Source: Isoetes taiwanensis
Taxonomy: Eukaryota; Streptophyta; Lycopodiopsida; Isoetales; Isoetaceae
Direction of reading: 5' to 3'
NCBI GenBank assembly: GCA_021234155.1
Contig: JAJEKV010000004.1
Span: 8,064,109-8,128,108 of the forward strand
Length of the DNA: 64,000 bases
Under the pieces are notes generated by a model. The model saw only the letters and a list, made by a program, of their open reading frames with translations. It made no database searches and was not told the DNA's origin. Below, one piece after another: positions 43,491 through 54,709 of the stretch (its first letter is position 1; each line of letters opens with the position of its first letter). Position numbers and translations under genes: made by a program.

Positions 43491-44690
43491 TTTTTAGCCA
43501 AAAATTAAAATGCTCTTTTTCGCAATAGTGATAGAAGGACTGACATTAATGTTTAGGCCATGAACATTCCTTATGACACTATCTGAGAACCCGAAATGTC
43601 TCGTGGATCTATACAGGAAAGGCCATTTGATGGTATCATAAGCCCTTTTGAAGTCCAACTTTAGAAGGAGGCAGCCCTGGTTTGAGATCTTATTCCAATA
43701 AAGACCTTCATAGGTTCCTATAAAATTGTCAAGAATACCTTTTTTGGGCAGAAAGCGTGACTGAACTGGATCAATAATTTTACAAAGGTTAAACTTCACT
43801 CTCTCAGCCAAGGGTTTGGCAATGAGTTTATAAGTGGTATTAGTGAGGGAGATGGGCCTCCATTCTCCAAAAAGTTTAGGATTTTCCACTTTAGAGATCA
43901 AAGTTATGAAGCCTGCAGCAGGATGTAGACTCTCGGAGTCCCATGCCCCTTGAATCAATGTTATGATATTGTCATGAGTTTTCCAAACATGTGTGAAAAT
44001 TCAGGAGGGAAACTATCCAGGCCTGAACTTTTCTCCTTGTCCATACCCCTTAGTGTACCAAAAATCTCTTTCTAACAGAGAGTTTCCATCGGATCTTCCT
44101 CTTGAATTGGTTTTGATATAGGAATGTTGCCAAAGAATTTGTCTTCCCATGCTTGGTCTATTGCTAGTTTTTTAAAGATTTTAGTGTATTTATCTTTGAA
44201 AAAAGCTTCCACTTGTTTCAACTCTGTAATCTCTTGTTGTCTATCATCCACTACTCCATTAATACCATTATTTGCAATTCTGTTTTTAGCCACCTTGAAG
44301 AAAAAGAAATTATTGCCCTTGTCCATACAATCCATCGCTTTACCTTTTTAAACTTTTCATTAAAGTTTCTCATATTGCCACTCTTTTCAAGCTTGGGAGA
44401 ATTTGAAATTGAGAGATATGAAGTACTGAATTTGAAAGGGGAGGCAATCCTGCCTTTACTCCCTAATATTCTCATTGACTCCAAAACTTAAGGAAAACGG
44501 TCTGAGATGGAATTTCTCAAATTTGAAGTTATAATAGCTCCCTCTCAAAAGGTCATAGAGGGGTTTGAGATAAAAAAATCTTCAAGGAGACAGAAGACCC
44601 TGTCCGAGCCTTTCCCTTTATTACTTCATGAGTAAACATTAGATGAAGAAGGATCTTGGTGTATGAAAGGCTCAACATACTTTTTCTATT
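43491..44690 (-). pseudogene. LINE (L1-type) fragment: endonuclease end and reverse transcriptase start
   Basis: Minus strand. In element sense: the end of the endonuclease domain (SDRFP, about 44500), the linker (KGNNFFFFKVAKNRIAN), then RT blocks GEWRPISLTNTTYKLIAKPLAERV (about 43790-43870), a QSRFLPKKGILDNF block and LLLKLDFKRAYDTIKWPFL (about 43620-43675). It breaks off before the YADD motif at about 43491. Several frameshifts and stops. Similar in type to the LINE at 59390-64000 but clearly divergent. Confidence 0.88.
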
Positions 44691-44719
44691 CAGAATTCTC
44701 ACCTTTTGACATATTTATT

Positions 44720-46100
44720 TTCTTATCACATTTCAGATCCAGGAAAGGGTGTTGTTGAAATAAACAGCTACCAATCAATTATTAATATTCTGGATCTGTT
44801 CCCATCTTCTTATCTCCATTCATTGCCCTTCTCTTTCATTTATGAGACTAATGTAGGCTTGGAAAGTCTTCTCAAGTTCTGGAGGTTTCAGCAAGGTAGA
44901 CTGACATATGCCGTCTATGATTCTTTCAAATGCATCTTGACAAGTTTCAATTCCAATCTAGTAGCATGTGTTTGCTCTCACTTTTTGTGAATTTTCCTAC
45001 CTTGGTGAGGCTGGAAATAGGAGACATAGTATGTGAGAAATGATGACCATACATTCTCAAAAAGCTGGTCATATCTAGGAATCTCTTGACTTCCATGAAA
45101 GTTTTTGGAGGAGTAAGTTTCTTCAAGGCTTCGACTTTATTGCAGCAACTTGGATGCCTTTAGTGGAGACCTCATGACCCAATAGATCTCCTTTTGAGCA
45201 GAAGAAGGCACAATTCTTTGGATTTAGGCTCACACCTCCCTTCTTACACATAGAGCACAACTTAGTGAGATAAGCAAAATAATCTTTAGTATAAGTGCTC
45301 AAACACAAGTCATCTAAGAATACTCTAAATAACGAGGAAGGCATATCCTTGAATATAGTGTCCATTGCTCTTTGGAATGCAGCTGAAGCATTCTTGAGTC
45401 CATATACTAGACAAGGGGCATTCTCCTCATTGCAAAGGTTTCCCAAGGTGTAATGAAAGCTGTTTTGGGTTGATCCTCTTCCTTGATGCTGATTTGGTTG
45501 AACCCTAAAAAACCATTTAGGAAGGAATACATCTCCGTACCTACAACAGCATGTAAGACTTCTTCCAAAAAAGGCAAAGGATAACAATATTTAATAGTTG
45601 CCTTGTTTAGATCCCTATAATCTATGCATATCCTAATTGTCTTGTTATTTTCTTCAACATAGAAGATGTAAGACAACCATTTAGGGTTCATAATCTCTGA
45701 AATCACATCAGCATCCTTCGTTTTATATAATTTTTCCTTGATAAGACCAAGCAAAGATCCATTTATCCCTCTTAGTTTTGCATGACAGGTTTTATGCTTT
45801 TCTTGAATTTAATTTCAAACTCACATACAGTCTTATCAACACCAATCAGCTAGTGCTAGAACAAAGCAGTTGCCTCGAGTCCTTTAAATGACTTGCCAAA
45901 CGTAGTTCTAAAGAGAGGACTTACATGATATGTTTTATGTATGTCGTCTTCAATTGTGTACTTAATAACAAATTTTTAGTCCTAGAATTCTTCAATAAAA
46001 TATTTCTTTGCAGCCCTCTCAGTAGGTGGAAAGTCTTGCCAATCTGAAACTTTCTCGGAATTACATAAATAATCTATGAGGTTTGCTTTGCTGCATGCTC
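44720..46100 (-). pseudogene. Degenerate Ty3/gypsy reverse transcriptase and RNase H
   Basis: Minus strand. A connector with KSFKGLEATALF (about 45880) precedes RT blocks ICIDYRDLNKATIKYCYPLPF (about 45580-45640) and GFNQISIKEEDQPKTAF (about 45450-45500). The catalytic motif is VFLDDLCL (about 45310), followed by LGHEVSTKGIQV. The start of the connection domain (TFMEVKRFLDMTSFLR) is at about 45050-45100. Frameshifts at about 45430 and others. The sequence differs from elements O and I (no FFDD motif, different finger motifs), so it is another Ty3/gypsy lineage, perhaps the one represented by the integrase fragments. Confidence 0.85.
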
Positions 46101-49100
46101 TTGGTCCATCTATTTTTTAGAGGTCGTATTGCAAGGAATGCCAAAGCTTATTGTATCTCTTCCAAGACAATTGCAATTATCACATGTGGCAATATCTCAT
46201 ATGTTTGGAACATTGGACATTGCATATGAGCTTCCCACAGGCAATCTATCAAGTAACATGCTTAGAAACAACTGAGTAACTATGCTATTGGAGTTTATTG
46301 ACTTTGTTCCATTTTGTAGATAATCTTTTATGCTTCTATCATTTTGTTTTCTACTTTTATTCTGTCTATATATTTCATAAGCAATGTGTCAACATGATTT
46401 CTACATGGGAGCCTCCAATTTTTGTGAGGGTTTTTATTTTCTTGCACTAGTTATAAGCTCAATATTGGGTAGCATGATATGCCTCATAAATGGCACTCTT
46501 CTCAACAAACTTACAGAGGTAAATTGAAATATTGACTTTGCGCTGCAGTCGATGACGAGCAAAAGGAACAAGTCCGTCAAACAACATAAACTTTTGAGGC
46601 ATATGTCTCACAGATATTTCAATGTTGCGATACCATCCTCTTATAACTTTCCATATAGAATGGGTTAGGGTCCAGAGGAGGTCCATCAACTCTAATCATC
46701 AAATATAATGATTGTTTGTTCTATCTATTGTTTAAATTTGGATTTTCCGGCCTGGAGAGAAAAAAAATTAGATTTTTTCTTAGTGGATTTCCCTAAGGTT
46801 TTAGGGATTTTCGCTGCCTGAAAAAAATTCCGATATCCAAAAATCGAGAAAAAAAAAATTGGTGTGATTTATGGGTTCGGGATATGAAGGTATAAATTTA
46901 GACAAAATTAGAATGATAAGGACAAACGACATGAGAGGCATATGGAAGACACGGAAATAGTAGTTTTTCTTCATCTCTTTGGAATTGACAATGATGTAGC
47001 TCTGCTTCTGCAAATTCAAAAAGGTATGGTCAGGGTTTCTAGACGATGTCTTTTCGTCCACATTGAGCAGTGTTACATGATTGCTAGCATGCGATATTAC
47101 ATTTTTGCTTTGCTTACAGCTTAACGTGATTAGGTAATGGAGTTTATTCCCTATTTCTTATTTAGTCTGGCATTGATTCGCGGTGATGAAGCAGATAAGC
47201 AGATATTAGGTAAATCAATCTCTTCTTCTTGCTGTATTTACAGAAAATGCTGCTCCTTATAAGGTGGGAAGAATCCCTAAAACCAGGAAGTATGAAATAT
47301 TTTATAGCATCTGGGCCATATAGCATAACCACACAATCAAGCTATTCGTCACTGAGCTCGAGTTGCATTTTATGGGGCACTAGAAGTTAGTAAGAATTTG
47401 TATTTCTAGAAGCTTCAATTTGAAGCTCTACAATCTAAAAAGAAATATGTAATTTCATCTATGATACTTTATCTCTCTCTTCAATTCTTCAGGTGGTGAA
47501 TTTGGATGAGGCAATAGGAGATAGCAAGAAACTATTTATTTGTTTTCTTGATCCAACTTTATTCAGTTGTATTTTTTATTCAATGTGTTTCATGTTCTTC
47601 TGTTCAACATTAAACAAGTTAACATGGGCTTTTCATTCAGCTGTTGGCAGCAGATGGTTTTGTAAATCAAAATCCTTGCCTGTAAATCCACAACCATTGT
47701 GGGTACTTTTATTAATTTTTATTTGTGAGATCTTGAATCATGTATTAGGTGTTCCTCAGGTTTTTCATGTGCAGTTTTCAAGGCAGTATGAATGACTTAT
47801 GTTAAGACTCTACTCAGTAATTGACAGAATTAAGACTCTGCTCAGTAATTGACAGAACCACGAGGGCAATGATGAGAAGCTTTTCCAGTTTTACTTCAAT
47901 TTGATGATTCACATCAAATAGAAGTGGTGAGAAATGTGTTCTACCTAGGTCACTAGAATGTATATGATGGCACAAATGGATATTTGTAGAATTATAATGT
48001 TTTCTTATTAGAAGAGAAATCAATTTTGGACTTTTGGGGTTCTGATCTTTCCTTTTTTGCTCCTCTTATCAGATGCAGCTGAGAGAATGCCACGATTGAT
48101 GGATGCATGGATGCTATGTTCTGTTGATTTCTTTTTATTTCGGGCTTCTGGAGCTTTGGGACTTTTTCTTTGTATTGGGTTAGCCTTCGAGGGACGACCC
48201 GCTTAAGGTCAATGGCTTTAAGACCTTCTTTGAATTTTTCCTTTGGATGCTCTAAGCTGCATAGTCATTTAACCAGTGTTTGCCTTTCTATATGAAATTG
48301 TTAATTGATGGTAACTCTGGCAACTCTATACTTACCAGGAAGTTCCAGTCCAAGTCCTGTAGTTTTGCAATTACAGTTACTTGCCTTGCAGTTCGACTTG
48401 ATGGCCGCATCATTCATGTTGTAGATACCGCAAGTTCATTTGCTTTTGGTGTTTCTTTGTAAATTATATAAGATCTATAAATTCCTTTGTATTGGAGTAT
48501 CTAGGCTTTAATCTTGCCAAATCCGTATTGCAAAAGATCTGTAACAATAAATTTCAATCACTTTTAGGGTTTACATGTTTTATTTTTGGACTATAAGCTT
48601 TTTGATGATACCTTCTTCTTCAGATCTTTTTGGTCCATCAATAGCACCTATTTTGTCACCAAGGGAATAATGATGCAGTGGCAGAGAACGAGTCTATTAT
48701 ATCAAAATTCATGCCAGTCAAAAAGGAATCTGCAAGAATTATGAAGTTTGTCGTCTAAACCAGTAATGTTGGTAGGTTTATAAACAAGTTAATTGTACTG
48801 GGTTGGTGCTGAAGCAAATAATTATTGTCATTTTTGCCACATCGATCTAAGCTTTTATGGCTGCTACTTCTGAGCTTGATTTCTATTCTCCTCTGTCCAT
48901 TAATGTTTCTTAACTCTTATAAGTTGCCCCTTATGATTTTTCTGCAGATACTGTTTGGAATATTCAACGACACATTACTATAAGTCTTGAGGTTGGTGAT
49001 TATCTTCGAGGTCTACTTGAAGCCTATTTTGTCAGATCTCTGATCATAGACAAGGACAGATTGCCACTGATTGGTTTGTGGGGTATTGCATAGGTTCCAA

Positions 49101-49674
49101 TCATAGATTCAAGCTTTAATTTAGCCCTTGCATTTTCCTTGCACCCAATGACATCTGCAAAGCCCTTTATCAGTTTAACAAATAGCATGAAATGATTTTC
49201 CCACCTAGCTATGGCATTGCAGCCACTTAGGGAAATAGGCCATGTCAAGAGTACCTTTTAGCATAGGATTTTCGTATCCTCTTTTCCTTTTGTAGAGCCG
49301 CTCTTGCCTTTGACACTGGACAGGATTAAGCATAAATAGTTTATAATCTCCTGGATTGTTTGGAATGAATTGGGAATGACTCAAGTATGCAACGTTCAGG
49401 GGGATGATCATCGAAAAAATACTCCTTTTGCACTTTACCATGATTGTGTCACAGATTTACTAATCAATGTATATGAGAGCCCACATGCTATTAATTGCTT
49501 TCTATTGCTTAGTATGTCATCCAAGGCATAGCCTATTTTAAATCTGCACTTTTTTTCCCTTAAATCGTAAACTTGAGTTCTAAGTTTCTGGACTAATCAA
49601 CATAAGGTAAGCTTATTTACTGTCCGCTTGGTGAGCAGCAGCACCAAGTAGCAGAGGTTATTTGTGCAGGCAGT
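46101..49674. other. 3.6 kb without a recognised gene
   Basis: No transposon domain or known protein was identified. Scattered plus-strand open segments are bordered by splice-like signals, for example ATTCGCGGTGATGAAGC ending at a GGTAAATC donor-like site (about 47180-47212), CTTCTTCAG before GATCTTTTTGGTCCATC-like sequence (about 48622), and TTCTGCAG before a segment reading DTVWNIQRHITISLE (about 48949-48993). They could be exons of a decayed host gene or captured fragments, but I could not name one. Confidence 0.3.
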
Positions 49675-50480
49675 TACTGCATGTCTTTCGATCAACTTTG
49701 GCACATAGAGCCTCAGCCTCATAAACTCTTCGGTGTACTTCTGCACCGTCTTATTGCCTTGCTCCAACCTGTAAAACTGTTGCATTATATGGCACTTGTG
49801 TTCCCTCGGCACGTAATGACGCTTACATGCCTTGGAGAACTTCTTGAATCTGCAGCTATCTCTGCTTAACCCATGGGCTTTGGCATAACCTTTCCACCAA
49901 ATTATGGCTGCTCCCTTGAGGTTGGTTATTGCTACCCTGCCCTTGTCCTTATCCTTCATACTATAAGCATTCTCGTATTCTCTCCCTGACCCGTTGTCTC
50001 CTAAGAATTGTTCCAGCTTCCTTGCTTTTCACACATTGCTCAGCGCAGAGTCGACTTTCTTCTGGTAGTCGGCTTCAATCCTGCCCCTATCACGGTTGGG
50101 ACCCTCCCAGCAGTCCTGCCGATCGTTGTCCTGCTCCTCATATTTGGAGTTGGAGTTGGAGTCGAAACTAGTGTTGGAGGAACCCGTGCTAGGGGATCTC
50201 CTTCTCCAGTTCCTCTTCTTTGCCTTGTCTGTTCTGCCAGCAGGTGTTTGGGGTAGTTGGACATTCTGGTCTGGTGCAATTGCTGCCCTCCCTGCCATCA
50301 AGGCTCTTATCTCGTGGATATCGATCTCATTTAAGATCTCTCCTCCTCCAGGGTTGGTGCCTTGAACTCTTGGAACAAGTTCCTTGGTTGAAACTGTCTT
50401 GCGGATGTTTGCTCTTCTGAGGTTGTCGATCTTGTTCTACATTCCTAGGTGCTCTAGCTGCATACACATTAGATTGCACT
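49675..50480 (-). pseudogene. gag: Gag fragment of element T
   Basis: The frame opens with VYAARAPRN near 50480, again without ATG and directly after GTATGCAG, as in element O. An Arg/Ser linker, KVDSALSNV, then the capsid core AIIWWKGYAKAHGLSRD and HYVPREHKC follow (about 49790-49930). It ends in QKYTEEFMRLRLYVPK. About 15 codons (the region equivalent to EAWLDEM in element O) are missing at about 49985. It is truncated at about 49675. Confidence 0.88.
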
Positions 50481-50632
50481 CTTATGATTAGCTTTTGTTT
50501 GTTATTGCATTGGTTGTTTGATGATATAGTTGTGGGGACAAAATATATCAAAGAACATTCATAATGCCATCAATTATATTCAAAAGGTACAATATTTTTA
50601 CAATCAATAATAGAGAGACAAAAAGGTTTAAT

Positions 50633-52153
50633 CTATTCTTGAAATCTTCGATATGCCGGGTTGTCTTCCAAGAATTTCTTCACTTGGGCTGTACCAACTG
50701 TTCGTCCTAAGTTCCTAAGAATGTTGGTGGGCGTACCACCTTGAAGTGTCGTTACCAGGTCTTCGATTCTTCTATCTGACATATAGGCTGCAGTGACGGC
50801 CAACCTACTCTGACATCTGAATGGGACTGTGAAGTCGAAGATGCTCAAGGCTATTGACCTCTTGACCAGGATGACATGGTCGATGTTCGGAGGCATCCGA
50901 ACATGCCTACCAAATCCCAAGAGGGCAATAAGCATGAACACTCCTTCTTCTCCCCGTGGGCTGAGCTGGCAGTGTATGATTGCTATTCTTCCATCGGTGA
51001 GGAGTGTAAGGTAAAACCCGAGGGCCTTGTCATGTCCTCCCTCTGCTGCCTCTTCTCCGGTTCTAATCCCGGCCCTGTGGCTTCCAGAGTACTCGTCCAC
51101 CGGTATCGCTATCAAGTCCCTGTTGTCTGCAAACATGGACCTGGAAGAGGCAAGTTGATGCCGCCTCTTTCCAGCCCCGCTGGCACTACTGATGAGGTGC
51201 TGGGCAGGAGCGCGCTTGTTGTCTTTTCCCTAATGCCCATCCGTTCCTGGATGGCTATAAATTCCTCCTCTCAGGGTAGCTCTTGTTGCGTCATCATCTG
51301 CCGAATGCCGTTGTATGCTTCAATGTCGAATGATAACTGCCCAGTGTAAGTGTGAGCTTCCCTGATGTTGATGGGGAAGTTTTGCGTCTCCCGGTCGATG
51401 AAGTCATCGAGGTCGGGCTATTGGCATAGAAGATGCATGAGTTCGTCCACCCTGTAGCCTTTGCCTCTGCACTCTGGGAGGTTCTTTATGTCGTGCAATA
51501 TCAAGTACTCTTGGTCTTCGATGATGATTGGGGTCAAACTGGTGATGCCTAACCCAAGTGAAGGAGCTGTCCTTGTCATCCTCAACCTTCGTCGAAGCCC
51601 AAGATCTTCTTTTGCTTGTTGTCATTACGTCGATGATGTCTTCGACGTCGTAACCTTGTCCTTCTTCTTCTTCTTCCTCCTGTTCTGACTCTTCGTACTC
51701 AGGAGCAACTGCTCTTCTACTTCTGAGGCAAGGGGTTCAATATCCAATGGCTGAATGGAGGGTTCGCCTATTTGGGTTTGGGCTCCATGGGACAAAAAGA
51801 TGGCTACAGCATCAGTATAGGAAAAATACCTCTTCCTGGTTATGAATATGGTCATGTAGTCTGACATGCGAGCAACTCTATTCTCTAAGTACTTGTCGAT
51901 ATTGGAAACATCATTCAGTGTTGTACGAAGGGCTGTTCTAGGTGCAAAGTAGCCTATACATGGGGGGGGGATCTATCAGTGAAGGGCCTATCTTGACATG
52001 GAACTTAGTCATGATATCTTGGTAGAATGGTGTGGCATTTATGGTAGCATCCACATCGATCTCCTTTTGAAACAGAGTGAAGACCGAGTTGATGTCAGCC
52101 TCGGCCACATGAGCAGTGGCGCTATACCATCAATTGAATGATAAGGTGGCCAT
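50633..52153 (-). pseudogene. ORF-B homologue of element T
   Basis: Starts at the ATG at 52153-52151, giving MATLSFN and then a TGA in the seventh to eighth codon position, followed by WYSATAHVAEAD, which matches element O (WYSASAHVAEAD). Shared later segments include PPPCIGYFAPR, an acidic stretch, VFMLIALLGFGRHVRMP, VKRSIALSIFDFTVPFR and the C-terminus GTAQVKKFLEDNPAYRRFQE. Frameshifts occur at about 51140-51630. Conservation over the full 500-residue length between two diverged elements shows that ORF-B is a real, selected component of the lineage. Confidence 0.85.
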
Positions 52154-52447
52154 TGTGCTTATGCAGATGGGATTAACAAACAGGTGTATGAGCGCCTCTG
52201 GGAGCTGGAAGATTGCCTTGGAGTGAGGAGTGATAGTGTAGGAGGCAAATGAGGGTGGTGCTCATATTTATAGGTAGAACCCTAATTTGAGAAATTTTTA
52301 GGGTTTGGGAATGTCTATCACTTCAAGGTCCTTCTATGTATTTGATAGGTAATCTAAGGTTAAAAGTATTCCTAAAGATTCTACCGCAACAAATTTCATC
52401 TAATTTGGAGGTAGTTGGGGTGAGTTAGGGCTATTTTACTCGGACCA

Positions 52448-52713
52448 CTCACACAGTGCGCGAGAGGCACTTTCAAAACTTTTGAAAAGGGTCTTGGCGC
52501 ACTCTGTGAGGGGTGGGATCCGTTTTGGGTCCTAGATGGCTCTAAAATTTTGATATAAGGGCACAATCCTATTTATCTCGCGGAGTTAAGCGGCTTACGC
52601 CCTTAGTTTCTAGTTTTGGACAAGTCTAAGCATAGATCAGTGGCCAAACACTCACACAGTATGCGAGAGGCACTTTCAAAACTTTTGAAAAGGACCCTGG
52701 CGCACTCTGTGAG
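52448..52713 (-). repeat. Hairpin pair between ORF-B and ORF-A of element T
   Basis: Two 63-bp inverted repeats, 52448-52510 and 52651-52713, starting exactly 203 bp apart. Each runs CTCACACAG...CTGTGAG around a central TTTCAAAACTTTTGAAAA. Position, spacing and outer CTCAC/GTGAG ends match the pair at 26411-26680 in element O, while the inner arms differ. Confidence 0.9.
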
Positions 52714-52860
52714 GGGTGGGGCTCAAATCAGTCACTTTTTGGCGAAATTAATTAATTCCAATTATACATGCCATTACTATAACCACATTAAGTACATTAT
52801 TATACCTTGCAACTTAATCAAAACACTTTTTATATTTACAAAAATTTTATAAGTACATAT

Positions 52861-53977
52861 TTAGCAGTCCTCCTTTTTTATGAATCTAGCCAGCTTCATA
52901 TTCCTGGGCATGTATGTGACTCTTTTTGTATGTATGGCACATGCTAGGGAGTCTTCAAAATGCTGGATCAGCTTCTGCTCGGCTACCTCCTGCAACGCAA
53001 GCAACATATCATATGTCACTCGCTTCCCTTGTCAAATTATTGCAAGATCTCACGGGTTAATCTTGCAAATGCAGCTCTTCGAATCGGAAGTCCATAGCTC
53101 ATCTGGAAGTGTCGAATATCTCGAGCAGCCTTTGCAAAGTATGAATCTGACTTCCTCGTCATTGGCTTCTTTGGTGGTACGGGTCTCTCTGGGGGCGGCT
53201 TCAATGTGTTCTCTCTTGTTGGCCTTCCTCCTTCCACGTACGTCACCTTGTTCGCTTCGTAATACTTTGAGTACGCCTCGTACATCTTCATGTACTCCTG
53301 GTACTCCTTCAACTTCTTCTTGTACTCCTGCTCCTGCTTGAGTACGTAAGACTCCCGTGCCAGCTTGACCTTCTTGGGATCTGTTGATGGCTTTGGCCAT
53401 TTCAGGTAGGGAGGTGGTGCTGCAGCTTCTTCATTGTCGGGATTGGAAGGTCCCGAGCCTTCTGTTAGGGAGGGAATTCTCCACGCCTCATCGTCCGACT
53501 CTGTTTCTGATGAAGAAGATGATGGCCTATTGGGCTCTCGCTCTGTTATTGTAACCCCTTTGCTCAGTGTTGTCTTTGTTTTCCTCCAGGGTTTCTTTGG
53601 CAATTTTGGGTTCTTCCCTTTGGCCTCCTTCTGCCTCTTGCATTCCTCCTTCTCTGCAAGTCTCTTCCTCTTCACTGCCTTCTTCATCTTGTCGACTTTC
53701 CTTTGTCGACGTGCCAACCTCTCTGTTTCCGTCGGGTCCTCCTCATTTGCCTCCTCCTACCCATTGCCCTGATTCTCCGGGGTTTCTTGGTTATTAGGGT
53801 CCTGTTGTTGCTCCTTTTGGTCCTGATGCTGCTCGTCATCTTCCTGAGTGTTTGGGTTTGGGCTTAGATTTTCTTCATCTTTGGTTCGCTCTCGAGCCTC
53901 CCTCACCTTCCGTTCTGCTGCAAGAACTTGGACGCTTGTGGATCCGTCTGGCATAACCACTCGAGCAGTGTGTTTGG
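52861..53977 (-). pseudogene. ORF-A homologue of element T with H3-like N-terminus
   Basis: Minus strand. The frame reads ARTKHTARVVMPDGSTS from about 53975. The start context AAAACATG is the same as in element O, but one G of ATGG has been lost, putting the ATG out of frame. A TAG lies at about 53757. Then follow a Lys/Arg/Glu-rich, probably coiled-coil region (53600-53720), an acidic SETESDDEAW segment, repeated KE(Y) helices (QEQEYKKKLKEYQEYMKMYEAYSK), GGRPTRENTLKPPPERPVPPKK and AKAARDIRHFQMSYGLPIRR. A frame change near 53037 leads to MLLALQEVAEQKLIQHFEDS and a TAA at 52861-52863. About 370 codons, collinear with ORF-A of element O. Confidence 0.8.
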
Positions 53978-54219
53978 TGCGGGCATGTTTTGAAATAAGT
54001 CGATCACCTTCCGAGCGCCTAGAAATTGCCTTCTTGGTCGGAAAGCAGCAAGCTGGAGGAGTACGGTGAAAATGAAGAACCCTAAGGGTCTATTTATAGG
54101 TCTGGGAGTTTTAGGGTTTCGATCTGCAATTTCATGTTATACCATTATGTAAAACATTAGTGTTTGCTAGATTAAGACATCAGGTTCTTTTAGACAAAAA
54201 GTACTGCTACGACTTAGGC

Positions 54220-54486
54220 ACTACACAAGGCGTACTTTCAAAACTTTTGAAAGGCTCTGGGTGCACTCTGTGAAGGGTTACTCATTTTTTACTCTATTTT
54301 TTGTTTCTAAACATTTTCTTAGTGTTCAAACATGCTTTTCTGGCTTAAATTGAAATTTTAAGCTACCTTGAGCTATCAGATTACTCTAATCATGCATCCT
54401 TCTAGGTCAAAATTGGTTAAACACTCACACAGTGTGCGAGAGCCTTGTTCAAAAAATTTGAAAATGCCATGGGCGCACTCTGTGAG
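54220..54486 (-). repeat. Hairpin pair upstream of ORF-A in element T
   Basis: The hairpin at 54424-54486 is well preserved (CTCACACAGTGTGCG...GCGCACTCTGTGAG). The one at about 54220-54273 is decayed but keeps the central CTTTCAAAACTTTTGAAA and the right arm. Starts are about 204 bp apart, mirroring the pair at 28311-28570 of element O. Confidence 0.8.
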
Positions 54487-54696
54487 GAGTTGCTCCCTAA
54501 TGGCCAGAATTTTTTAGGGTTTCTACAATTTCTTTCCTAATTAACATTATCTTACTTTATTGTTCTAAGGATTTGGGGGGGAAAAAATCCCAATTTTCAA
54601 GGTTCATGCTTGGGTTGTTATTCCCAAGGCTGAAGGTCTACTGTTAGTCCTATTAGAGAAATGGTCAGTGCCCGATCTTGGTCTACCAAGATCACG

Positions 54697-54708
54697 GCTC
54701 TGATACCA
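54697..54708 (-). other. Primer binding site of element T
   Basis: The plus strand reads GCTCTGATACCA, complementary to initiator tRNA-Met, one base from the LTR. Confidence 0.95.
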
Positions 54709-54709
54709 C

